A stretch of 7,615 nucleotides of DNA from JAJNPS01 sp031430315 (GCA_031430315.1 JANPBI010000046.1:1-7615), one strand, 5' to 3'. Positions 1 to 6,455 are shown, counted from the stretch's first letter. Notes: generated from the letters alone by a model not told the origin. A program made the numbers and translations.

Positions 1-46
1 CGCTGAGCAGGCGTCCGGCAATGCGAAACTGGTTTGGCTTGGACAT
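1..46 (-). CDS. N-terminal fragment of an unidentified protein, running off the left edge
   Basis: Read on the minus strand, an ATG at 46-44 opens 15 codons (MSKPNQFRIAGRLLS) that continue past the window edge. A strong Shine-Dalgarno, AGGGGAG (complement of 52-58), sits five bases before the ATG, and this is the main reason to believe the start. The peptide is basic and amphipathic, with no signal peptide in the visible part. I do not recognise the family and too little is present to assign a function. It is transcribed away from everything else in the window, so 47-807 is its upstream region. Confidence 0.5.
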   Translation of the reverse strand, partial: MSKPNQFRIAGRLLS

Positions 47-807
47 GATATCTCCCCTGTTGCTGCTATGGCCTCGGTGACGAACCGGGTGGCCAACGTT
101 GGTCTCGAATAGCGCCTTGGCTTATTCGGTGCTGTGACAAGTAACCAGACGGAGTGTGGTTAGGTAATCAACCGGAGTCAAACGCTTGTTAGCCCCGCAA
201 GGTAACCCCAATTGCGTATCGAAACGCGAGTCTCAAGCAGGTAAAGTCTGCCTGCGTTTAGCATTGCCCCCTGGGGCGCACCGGGCGCTATAGCGTCGCC
301 AAAGCCGACATGGACCAGTTCGGACAGGCTGTGCGGGATTGGCCAGCGAACTCCTGCCCAACGACCACATCGTGCCAGCGCTGATTGCGCGCAACGCGTT
401 CGTGTTCAAGCCGTCCGATAAAGACCATATTCGTCTGGTGTCTCTCGCCGCCGAAAACCCTTACCGATCAAGAAGATATGGGAAGCGCTGTGGGAAAATC
501 TGACTCGGAAGGTAGGTAACCGAGACGGAATGGTCGGTTTTCAATCAGAACACCGTGTAGGTTGCGCGACGTACACTTGCGGGTCCCCGATAACGAAGCT
601 GCTCGAATGTGAGGTACCTTATTTGCGGATGGCACCATCCGACGCGGAAAGCCGCTCGACAACCAATCTTAAGCAATCACTGGCAGGCCCATGACCGGGC
701 GCACTGGGGCTTTTTGGTTGCGGTAAAAACCACATCAGGTGAGCGACTTGCGATTATTGGCCGGCATGGTGAGGACCGTAGCAGACGAACAGGAGGAGAA
801 TTTTCGT
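47..807. other. Intergenic stretch without an intact gene
   Basis: About 760 bases lie between the minus-strand gene start at 46 and the small membrane-protein gene at 808. All frames are broken by stops into short pieces without convincing ribosome binding sites. The only recognisable content is the AstD-like fragment at 351-422. A weak imperfect fold-back lies at 222-259 (GCAGG 237-241 pairing with CCTGC 251-255, and AAAC 222-225 with GTTT 256-259). I see no tRNA-like cloverleaf and no clear promoter or terminator. It is best read as decayed accessory DNA. Confidence 0.55.
351..422 (+). pseudogene. astD: Short remnant of an aldehyde dehydrogenase, AstD-like (succinylglutamate semialdehyde dehydrogenase)
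   Basis: Reading from 351 gives LLPNDHIVPALIARNAFVFK followed by PSD. AstD proteins carry a closely similar block (HLPNGHIVPAL, then AGN, then FKPSE) in the NAD-binding part of the enzyme, which oxidises N-succinylglutamate semialdehyde in arginine catabolism. About 17 of 22 positions agree with the family pattern as I remember it. Neither side continues the homology: upstream the conserved FGPYNFPG block is missing, and downstream the frame leaves the family at once and stops at 501-503. So only about 24 codons survive of a normally ~490-residue gene. It is non-functional. A fragment of another aldehyde dehydrogenase is possible, but the LPNxHIVPALIA string favours AstD. Confidence 0.45.
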
Positions 808-1061
808 ATGAACCTGGCTAAACTGGCTGCATCCATCGCAGCACTCTCGGCGACGACGGCTTCGGCCATGGCGCAGGCTGTCGATCGAGCCGCGGCGCCG
901 GCTGCAGAGGCCAGCCAGTTGGGCGGTTCATCGACCCTTCTGCTGATTCTCGCGGTTGTCCTCATGGGTGCCGGATCTACTTCCTGGTCGACGGTGGCAA
1001 CAACAAGCCCGATAACCGAATCAACGTGAGGTATGCAGTCAGCTGCGGGATCTACGTGTGA
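808..1061 (+). pseudogene. Small signal-peptide/membrane-anchor protein, frameshifted near its C-terminus
   Basis: ATG 808 follows a strong ribosome binding site, AGGAGGAG at 791-798. The product starts with a signal-peptide-like segment (residues 1-23, likely cleaved near AMAQA), then an Ala-rich linker and a hydrophobic membrane segment (about residues 43-56, STLLLILAVVLMGAG). As it stands the frame ends at TGA 1027-1029 after an unrelated polar tail. Moving to the next frame at 975 gives IYFLVDGGNNKPDN, which lines up with the LYLILDDEDSPDSP tail of the gene at 6076. One base, probably a G in a GG(G) run at 973-974, seems to have been lost; the repaired frame ends at TGA 1059-1061. The two genes share layout and several blocks (ATT, MAQA, GG-STLLLI), so they are paralogues. 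Function is unknown. The frameshift could also be a sequencing error. Confidence 0.7.
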
Positions 1062-1200
1062 CATGGTTTGCTCTGTAACGCGTCCGCGGCAGGCGTCGAT
1101 CGGATTAGTACGCCTGACCGTAGTACCCCTTCCAGCCTGCTAGCGCTCTGGTGGAAGCAGTCAGATGCGAACCGCTCTCGGGCAGCATTCGCTGATCCCC

Positions 1201-1222
1201 GGGAATTTACAGCGTAAATCCC
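1201..1222. repeat. Short hairpin, GGGAATTTAC / GTAAATCCC
   Basis: Left arm 1201-1210 pairs with right arm 1214-1222 across a three-base AGC loop, with one A bulged in the left arm. There is no T-run, and no intact gene ends just before it, so it is unlikely to be an intrinsic terminator. The same motif family (GGGATTTTAG) recurs at 1311-1320. Confidence 0.5.
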
Positions 1223-1277
1223 AAAACTGGATGCCAAACGGGACCAAAGAATCGTAGCGCGGCCCCGCAAATGCGCC

Positions 1278-1330
1278 GTTCTCCAGGCCACATACCCTAA
1301 AACGAAAACAGGGATTTTAGGTTGGAGAAC
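1278..1330. repeat. Nested, asymmetric inverted repeat
   Basis: Outer arms GTTCTCCA (1278-1285) and TGGAGAAC (1323-1330) are perfect complements. Inside them CCTAAAA (1296-1302) pairs with TTTTAGG (1315-1321) around a 12-base A-rich loop. The left arm has ten extra bases between its two blocks and the right arm only one. It could be an RNA structure in the leader of the following operon, a protein-binding site, or the relic of an intergenic repeat or IS end. The sequence alone does not decide. Confidence 0.5.
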
Positions 1331-1598
1331 TGGGCGGCTTGCCCGCAGTTGCAGGGACGCATTTCATTCGATCACCGAAAAAATCTCGACGGGCATAGCA
1401 CTTGAACCGGATGCGCACCGTCCCGACATAGCTTTCGTCTTCTGAAGCAGATCGCACCGCGCTCTTTGGCGCACAGCGGCATTTTCTGGAGGCAACTTCA
1501 ACTCGCCATGCGTTCGTGCGGCGGGAACGTAGTTGTCTGCCTTAAGTGCTGCTCGACTCTGTCCCGCCTCCTTGCTGGCCCAGCAAAGAGGAAATGAA

Positions 1599-3011
1599 AT
1601 GACCAATTCCCATACTCGGGGGGCGAACGCCCTCCACAATCAGCTTGGCGCGCTTGAACAGCGCCTCGGGCCGATCGAGTATCGCCCCGTCGCTTCGCTC
1701 AACGTTTACACCAACAACCCGCGCAAGCACCCTGAGAAGCAGCTGGTGAAGCTGTCCGCCTCAATCACCGAGTTCGGCTTCGCCATGCCTATCCTGGTCG
1801 ACGAGGCGGCTACTGTCATCGCCGGCGAAGCGCGGCTAGTTGCCGCCAAACGGATCGGCCTGACTGAGGTGCCCGTGATCGTTGCGCATCACTGGAGTGC
1901 GGCAAAGGTCCGCGCGTACCGTCTCGCCGATAACCGTCTGGCCGAGGGGGCTAAGTGGGATGCGGAAACGCTAGCGATCGAGCTTACTGCAATCATCGAG
2001 CTGGACGAGACCCCGATCGAGATCCTCGGCTGGGACACCGGCGAGATCGACGTGATCCCGGATGGCGTTGGTGACGAAGCATCCGATCCTGCCGACGAGA
2101 TCGTGGCACCGCCTGCAAATCCCATCGCCCGTTCCGGTGACCTGTGGCTGCTCGGCAAGCATCGCCTGCTATGCGGCTCGAGCCTCGAAGCGGAGAACTG
2201 GGCCCGGCTGATGGAGGACGAAACCGCGGCAATGGTGTTCTCGGACATGCCGTTCAACGTGCCGGTGAACGGCCATGTCAGCGGGTTGGGCAAGGTCAAG
2301 CACGAGAAGTTTGCTCAAGCCTCTGGCGAGATGACCAGCGCCGAGTTCACCGCGTTCATGACCGACGCGATCGGCGCCATGGCCCTCCCCTTGAAAGACG
2401 GTGCGGTCCTGACGCTGGCGATGGACTGGCGCAGCAGCAGCGAGATCCTCGCTGCCATTGGAGCCAATGGCCTCGGTCTGCTCAACATGTGCGTGTGGAA
2501 CAAGACCAATGGGGGGATGGGCTCACTCTACCGCTCCAAGCACGAGCTGTTCTGGATCGCCAAGAAGGGCACCGCCAGCCACACCAACAACGTCGAGCTC
2601 GGCAAGAACGGCAGGTATCGCTGCAACGTCTGGGATTATGTCGGCGCCAACAGCTTCGGTGCTTCGCAGATGCAGGGTCTTGCCGCCCACCCAACCGTAA
2701 AGCCCGCGGCACTTGTCGCCGACGCGATCCGCGACGTCACAAAACCCAACGAGATCGTGCTCGACGGCTTCATGGGCTCGGGCACCACGATCCTTGCGGC
2801 CGAGCGCACCAAACGGCGGTGCTACGGGATCGAGATCGAGCCCAAATACATCGATGTCGCGATCCGAAGATGGGAGGCGATGACGCGCAGTCAAGCCGTC
2901 CTTACCGAGACCGGGAAGTCTTTTACCGAGGTCGCGGCCCAACGCAATGCCAACGCGCCCGATGAGCCCGCGAGCGATCCCGCGCTCGAAGACCAGACCA
3001 CCGACATTTGA
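1599..3011 (+). CDS. ParB-like nuclease domain fused to a beta-class DNA methyltransferase (N6-adenine or N4-cytosine type)
   Basis: The product of 470 residues should methylate an exocyclic amino group of adenine or cytosine at a specific site, using S-adenosylmethionine. Residues ~26-115 form a ParB/Srx-like domain (NPRKHPEKQ at 40-48, IAGEARL at 74-80, then ADNRLAE). A conserved linker, GDLWLLGKHRLLCG (180-193), leads to the methylase: motif IV region SDMPFNV (215-221), HPTVKP (364-369) and the AdoMet-binding DGFMGSGTT (389-397). Motif IV before motif I indicates the beta class, with target recognition likely between them. Motif IV reads DMPF rather than the canonical DPPY. I chose ATG 1599 over the in-frame ATG 1533 because AGAGGAA (1587-1593) lies five bases before it and the ParB homology starts later. 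No restriction endonuclease gene is adjacent, so it looks like an orphan, phage-type methylase. It is first in the operon with the DUF5681 and terminase genes. Confidence 0.9.
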   Translation: MTNSHTRGANALHNQLGALEQRLGPIEYRPVASLNVYTNNPRKHPEKQLVKLSASITEFGFAMPILVDEAATVIAGEARLVAAKRIGLTEVPVIVAHHWSAAKVRAYRLADNRLAEGAKWDAETLAIELTAIIELDETPIEILGWDTGEIDVIPDGVGDEASDPADEIVAPPANPIARSGDLWLLGKHRLLCGSSLEAENWARLMEDETAAMVFSDMPFNVPVNGHVSGLGKVKHEKFAQASGEMTSAEFTAFMTDAIGAMALPLKDGAVLTLAMDWRSSSEILAAIGANGLGLLNMCVWNKTNGGMGSLYRSKHELFWIAKKGTASHTNNVELGKNGRYRCNVWDYVGANSFGASQMQGLAAHPTVKPAALVADAIRDVTKPNEIVLDGFMGSGTTILAAERTKRRCYGIEIEPKYIDVAIRRWEAMTRSQAVLTETGKSFTEVAAQRNANAPDEPASDPALEDQTTDI

Positions 3012-3082
3012 AGCGCGAACCCGTCAGGCGCGCGGCGTCGCGCGCCGCGCAGTTCGCAATCCACCAATGCAGGAGAATCCTC

Positions 3083-3637
3083 ATGTCCAATTTATCTAAA
3101 TCAGATTTCGATCCGCCCGCCACGCCTGTGCCCGCGCTGCCGCCCGCGCGGATCCGCACCCGCACCCGCGCTATGACAACTGCCGGCCCGATGCCCGTCC
3201 AGGCAGCGCCGCGAGCCGAAGCCGCGCCCGAGCAGACGGGCGCCCTTCCCGACTACGCCGTCGGTTATGCCAAGCCGCCTAAAGCCACCCGGTTCAAGCC
3301 GGGTCAGTCGGGCAACCCCAAGGGACGGCCGCGGGCCGCCAAAGGCCTCTCGACGCTCGTCCGCCAGAACCTCCTCGAGAAGGTCCTGGTGCGCACTGCT
3401 ACAGGCGAGAAGAGGATCAGCCGCATCGAGGCGGTGCTGCACAAGACCGTCGAGCAGGCGATGAAGGGCAATCCGCGCGCGCTGGCCGAGCTGCTCAAGC
3501 TCTATGGCAATGCCGTACCTGACGAGAAGGCCGGTACGTCGGCATCGACCGAGCACGCCAACGACCTGACCGCGTCTGACCTCGCGACCCTCGAAGCATA
3601 TCGCAACGAACTCAGGGCCGAAGGAACCGAACAATGA
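3083..3637 (+). CDS. DUF5681 domain protein, terminase-associated
   Basis: The product has 184 residues. Residues 1-55 are Pro/Ala/Arg-rich and probably disordered. Residues ~59-84 carry the DUF5681 hallmark (VGYAKPPKATRFKPGQSGNP, then KGRPR), a strongly basic block that suggests nucleic-acid binding. A helical region follows (ISRIEAVLHKTVEQAMKGNP, about 112-131). The C-terminus is acidic. DUF5681 genes often sit beside terminase large-subunit genes, and this one overlaps terL by four bases (ATGA at 3634-3637), implying translational coupling. A small-terminase-like DNA-recognition role is therefore a reasonable guess, but it is inference and not an established function. The start is ATG 3083, with AGGAGAA at 3071-3077; the frame is open back to 3008, but that part overlaps the end of the previous gene and lacks a comparable ribosome binding site. 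Confidence 0.85.
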   Translation: MSNLSKSDFDPPATPVPALPPARIRTRTRAMTTAGPMPVQAAPRAEAAPEQTGALPDYAVGYAKPPKATRFKPGQSGNPKGRPRAAKGLSTLVRQNLLEKVLVRTATGEKRISRIEAVLHKTVEQAMKGNPRALAELLKLYGNAVPDEKAGTSASTEHANDLTASDLATLEAYRNELRAEGTEQ

Positions 3638-5094
3638 CCCTTCATCAGCCAGCGCTGCTCGCAGCGGCGCGTCGCCAGCACTTTGCGTTCTTTCTCATGA
3701 AGGCGTTCGAGACGCTTCATCCCGGCGACCCGCCGCTGGACCTGGCCTGGTACATCCGCGCGATGTGCCAGGCGCTGGTCGACGTTCGCGACGGGGCAGA
3801 ACGCCGGTTGGTGATCACCGTGCCGCCGCGGCATCTCAAGTCGGTGACCGCCTCGGTGGCGTTCGTCGCCTGGGTGCTGGGGCACGATCCCAAGGCCAAG
3901 ATCATGGTGGCAAGCTACAGCCAGGATCTGGCCCGGCATCACTCCAACCAGACGCGCATGATCATGGAAAGCGAGTGGTACCGAAAAGACTTTGCCAGGA
4001 CCCGGATCAGCGACCGCGGCAACCGCGCGCTCGAGCTGGAGACGATCGCCGGCGGGGTGCGCAAGGCGGTTTCGGTCGGGGGTTCGATCACTGGGTTTGG
4101 CGCCGACATCATCATCGTCGATGACTGCATGAAGGCGGACGAGGCCAAGAGCCCGACCGTCCGCCAGGAGCTGCGCAACTGGCTCGACAACACGCTGCTC
4201 AGTCGGCTCAACGACAAGGCCACCGGACGGATCATCTCGATCCAGCAGCGCCTGCACGAGGACGATCTGCCTGCCTACATGTTCGAGAAGGGCTATCGCC
4301 ACCTCAACCTCCCCGCGATCGCGGAGAAAGCCGAAGACGTTCGCATCGCCCCCAATCGGGTGCATCGGCGCGAGGTGGGCGATCTCCTCAACCCGGGCCG
4401 CGAGAACCACGCCACGCTCGACCAGCTGCGCCGTGATCTTGGGCCGGTGGTGTTCTCCTCGCAGTATCAGCAGGATCCGGTCACCGCCGAAGGCAACATG
4501 ATCCGGATGGAGTGGTTCGGTTCGTATGATGAAGCCCCGCCGCGCCACGGGTTCATCAAGGTTGTCCAAAGCTGGGATACGGGCACCACCGCAGCCCCCA
4601 CCAGTGACTGGTCGGTCTGTACCACTTGGGGGTTCGAGCTCGAGACCCACAAATGGCTCCTGCTCGATGTGTTTCGCAAACGGCTCGACTTCCCTGATCT
4701 GCGGCGCGCGGTCGTCGAACTGAACCGGACTTGGCGTGCGGATAGCATCATCATCGAGAAGGCCGGGAGCGGCCACCAGTTGTATCAGGACCTGAGGTCG
4801 CGGGGCGAACTTCGCCTCCAGACTGTAACTCCCAAGGCAAGCAAGGAAGACCGGTTCAACGGCTGTCTTGGCGAGGTCGAGGCGGGGCACTTTCTGTTGC
4901 CGCGCGAAGCACCTTGGCTTGAAGCCTTCAAGGCTGAGCTCAAGGCGTTCCCGAACGGCATGCATGACGATCAGGCCGACAGCTTCAGCCAGTTTGTGAA
5001 GTTCCAGCTTGCAAACTGGAAGTGGCTCCTGACCGAAATCATGCCTGACGGGCGCGCGCGGGATCTGGTGCGACACGAGCGAAGGCCCTGGTAG
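3634..5094 (+). CDS. terL: Phage terminase large subunit (DNA-packaging ATPase/nuclease)
   Basis: The 486-residue product is the motor that cuts concatemeric phage DNA and pumps it into a prohead. The N-terminal ATPase has the Walker A-like VPPRHLKS (63-70), Walker B DIIIVDD (158-164) and a coupling motif, SIQQRLHEDD (202-211). The C-terminal RNase H-like nuclease shows its acidic residues at SWDTG (D315), IIEKAGSG (E375) and HDDQADS (D445, D446, D449). Length and domain order are normal and all frames are intact, so the enzyme looks functional. The usual PPRHGKS reads PPRHLKS here, and the residue after VDD is Cys where I would expect Pro. ATG 3634 overlaps the DUF5681 stop, with AAGGAA at 3621-3626. 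No portal, protease, capsid or tail gene follows, which is unusual: in a prophage the portal gene normally comes next. The long antisense frame across this gene is a codon-bias shadow. Confidence 0.95.
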   Translation: MTLHQPALLAAARRQHFAFFLMKAFETLHPGDPPLDLAWYIRAMCQALVDVRDGAERRLVITVPPRHLKSVTASVAFVAWVLGHDPKAKIMVASYSQDLARHHSNQTRMIMESEWYRKDFARTRISDRGNRALELETIAGGVRKAVSVGGSITGFGADIIIVDDCMKADEAKSPTVRQELRNWLDNTLLSRLNDKATGRIISIQQRLHEDDLPAYMFEKGYRHLNLPAIAEKAEDVRIAPNRVHRREVGDLLNPGRENHATLDQLRRDLGPVVFSSQYQQDPVTAEGNMIRMEWFGSYDEAPPRHGFIKVVQSWDTGTTAAPTSDWSVCTTWGFELETHKWLLLDVFRKRLDFPDLRRAVVELNRTWRADSIIIEKAGSGHQLYQDLRSRGELRLQTVTPKASKEDRFNGCLGEVEAGHFLLPREAPWLEAFKAELKAFPNGMHDDQADSFSQFVKFQLANWKWLLTEIMPDGRARDLVRHERRPW

Positions 5095-5147
5095 CGAACT
5101 CTAGCGCCGCCCCTACAATGCTGCGTGTGGCTCCTTCGCTCGAGGTT

Positions 5148-5209
5148 TAGGTGTGGCGACAGGCAGAATGCGGAGCTGTGGGGCACTTGCTTAGCCGCTA
5201 GGTGTGGCG
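5148..5209 (+). repeat. 11-bp direct repeat TAGGTGTGGCG
   Basis: TAGGTGTGGCG occurs at 5148-5158 and again at 5199-5209, in the gap between the terminase gene and the CHAT fragment. Both copies lie in sequence with no recognisable coding. They may be traces of a small duplication or of a recombination scar where the phage-like core was joined to the CHAT gene. With 11 bases in GC-rich DNA, chance is not excluded. Confidence 0.3.
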
Positions 5210-5276
5210 GGTGGGCGTGCGACTGGCTGTGGAGCTCGATACCCGCCGCGCCGACCCGGTTGCGCCCGAAACCTAA

Positions 5277-5885
5277 GCCACGCGAGGCACTCAGCTCGGC
5301 GACCTCGAACGGTCGTATGCCGCCGCCTACGACCGATACCGTGAGATCGTCGACGCGTGGATGCGCGATGCGCGCGCGACCGGCGCCGGGCAGTCCCGCG
5401 CCGAAGCCCGCACCTTGGAGCGCACCAGCGCTGAGCGGCGGCGCGCCGAGGTTGCCGGGATCGGACCTGACGTCGCGCTGGTGCAGATCATGGCATTCGA
5501 GGAGTCGCTGCAGATCGTCCTGACCACGCCGCGATCCTTCAAGCTGGTCGAAGTGCCGGTCGCGCGGGCCGATTTGTTCGCCGCGATCTTCGAGGCGCGC
5601 AACGAGATCGACGTCACCCGCACCCAACCGCTCCACGCCGACGACAAGCAGCATCGCGCCGCGCTCAGGCAAAAACTCGGGCGGCTCCATGACTGGCGGA
5701 TCGCACCGATCGCGGCCGACCTCGTGCGCGCCGGGACCAGGACGGTGATGCTCAATCTGAAAGGGCAGATCCGCTACGCGCCGTTCGCCGCTCTGTGGGA
5801 CAGCAAGAGCTGGCTGACCGAACGCGTTTCGTACTGCCCTAGGTTCGAGGGGGACAACCCGAAGGCCAGCGCTTCCGCATGGTAG
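5277..5885 (+). pseudogene. Truncated CHAT-domain protein (caspase-like family), both ends missing
   Basis: The frame is open from just after a stop at 5274-5276. ATG 5361 would give 174 residues, but family-like helical sequence (GDLERSYAAAYDRYREIVDA) already runs upstream of it with no start codon. The recognisable part is the start of a CHAT domain: a beta-strand region (VALVQIMAFEESLQIVLTTP, 38-57), PVARADLFAAIFEAR (66-80), IAPIAADL (114-121) and VMLNLKGQIRYAPFAALWD (129-147). CHAT proteins are caspase-like proteases, usually with N-terminal TPR repeats, that act in signalling and anti-phage defence. Here homology stops near residue 155 and the frame ends at TAG 5883-5885, before the region where the catalytic His and Cys would lie. 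The TPR region is missing too. No good ribosome binding site precedes ATG 5361. It is a remnant without expected protease activity. Confidence 0.65.
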
Positions 5886-6075
5886 ACCCCTGACCACCCC
5901 CGATTGTGAAACCGCCAGTGGGTCGATGCGGGACCCTCAGAAAAGCAGCCCAGAGCCCGCCCAAGTTGTCGTATCCATACAAGTTTTCCGCACCGAGAGT
6001 GGGCTAGTGTCGAATTGTGCACCGACTTCGCCGAGCGGCGCGCGCATTTGGGATGGCGAACAGGGGGAATAGCTT

Positions 6076-6291
6076 GTGAAGCGATTATTGACCGCAATTG
6101 CAGGTGTTAGCCTGCTGGCGACGACACCGATGGCACAGGCTGCCGAAACAACCAGGGCCAGCGCGCCGATGGAAGAAGTCAGCGCGATGGGTGGTGAGAA
6201 CAGCACATTGCTTTTGATCGGGCTGGCGATTGCTCTTGGAATCGGGCTGTACCTGATCCTCGACGATGAAGATTCACCCGACAGCCCCTGA
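6076..6291 (+). CDS. Small signal-peptide protein with one membrane segment and an acidic C-terminal tail
   Basis: The 71-residue frame starts at GTG 6076, with AGGGGGAA at 6062-6069 seven bases before it. Residues 1-22 form a signal peptide (basic MKRLL, hydrophobic core, cleavage likely after AQA). A short Ala/Glu-rich linker follows, then a hydrophobic segment (about residues 44-60, STLLLIGLAIALGIGLYLIL) and the tail DDEDSPDSP. After signal cleavage the protein would be anchored in the inner membrane. I do not know its function. It is an intact paralogue of the frameshifted gene at 808, and the two bracket the phage-derived core in the same orientation. It has its own ribosome binding site and no close partner, so it is probably transcribed alone. 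Confidence 0.75.
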   Translation: MKRLLTAIAGVSLLATTPMAQAAETTRASAPMEEVSAMGGENSTLLLIGLAIALGIGLYLILDDEDSPDSP

Positions 6292-6313
6292 ACCGCGAAG
6301 GCATGAGGTTGGC

Positions 6314-6343
6314 CGGGGCTAAGCGCTGATGCGGTTGGCCCCG
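6314..6343 (+). terminator. Possible weak hairpin after the small membrane-protein gene
   Basis: CGGGGC (6314-6319) pairs with GCCCCG (6338-6343) around an 18-base loop, 23 bases after the stop codon at 6291. There is no T-run downstream, so it would be at best a weak or factor-assisted terminator. Confidence 0.2.
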
Positions 6344-6455
6344 ACCCGTTCCGCCGCTCAAAGAAGCCCGGCGGTGAAGCCGAGGCTCTTGGGTCGCAAA
6401 TCTCTTGCCGAATCGGTCGCTTGACGTTCCGTAAGCCTGTGCCCTTCGTGATCAT

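Larger units (their letters stand above)
1062..1598. other. Non-coding region upstream of the methyltransferase operon, with fold-back repeats
   Basis: About 540 bases contain no open frame with good start signals. They hold two inverted-repeat structures (1201-1222 and 1278-1330), listed separately. The stretch 1331-1598 must contain the promoter of the operon starting at 1599, but I find no convincing -35/-10 pair. A 29-codon Cys-rich frame at 1508-1597 ends just before the methyltransferase ATG, but its nearest SD-like sequence (GGAGG, 1488-1492) is about 15 bases away, so I do not call it a gene. Confidence 0.5.

Noticed and set aside
1..13. 13-base match between the left edge (CGCTGAGCAGGCG) and the IS5 remnant near 6549
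   Set aside because: In both places it encodes an ordinary Arg-Leu-Leu-Ser run on the minus strand and similarity does not extend beyond it; chance is sufficient.
711..730. T-run and A-run (CTTTTTGG...GGTAAAAACC) considered as a bidirectional terminator
   Set aside because: The arms do not form a stable GC-rich stem followed by a T-tract in either direction.
609..821. 70-codon plus-strand frame overlapping the start of the small membrane-protein gene
   Set aside because: No ribosome binding site, no recognisable motif, and it overlaps the better-supported start at 808.
1508..1597. 29-codon Cys-rich frame ending just before the methyltransferase start, considered as a leader peptide
   Set aside because: Its nearest SD-like sequence is about 15 bases upstream, too far, and nothing indicates attenuation.
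2144..2965. 273-codon plus-strand frame inside the methyltransferase gene
   Set aside because: It is an Arg/His/Gln-rich out-of-frame shadow of a gene whose main frame has all methylase motifs.
3502..5076. 524-codon open frame antisense to the terminase gene
   Set aside because: It exactly shadows terL; high GC in third codon positions keeps the opposite frame open. The translation shows no family motifs and there is no ribosome binding site of note.
4971..5897. 308-codon minus-strand frame across the CHAT fragment
   Set aside because: The plus-strand frame carries recognisable CHAT sequence, while the minus-strand translation is compositionally biased and matches nothing I know.
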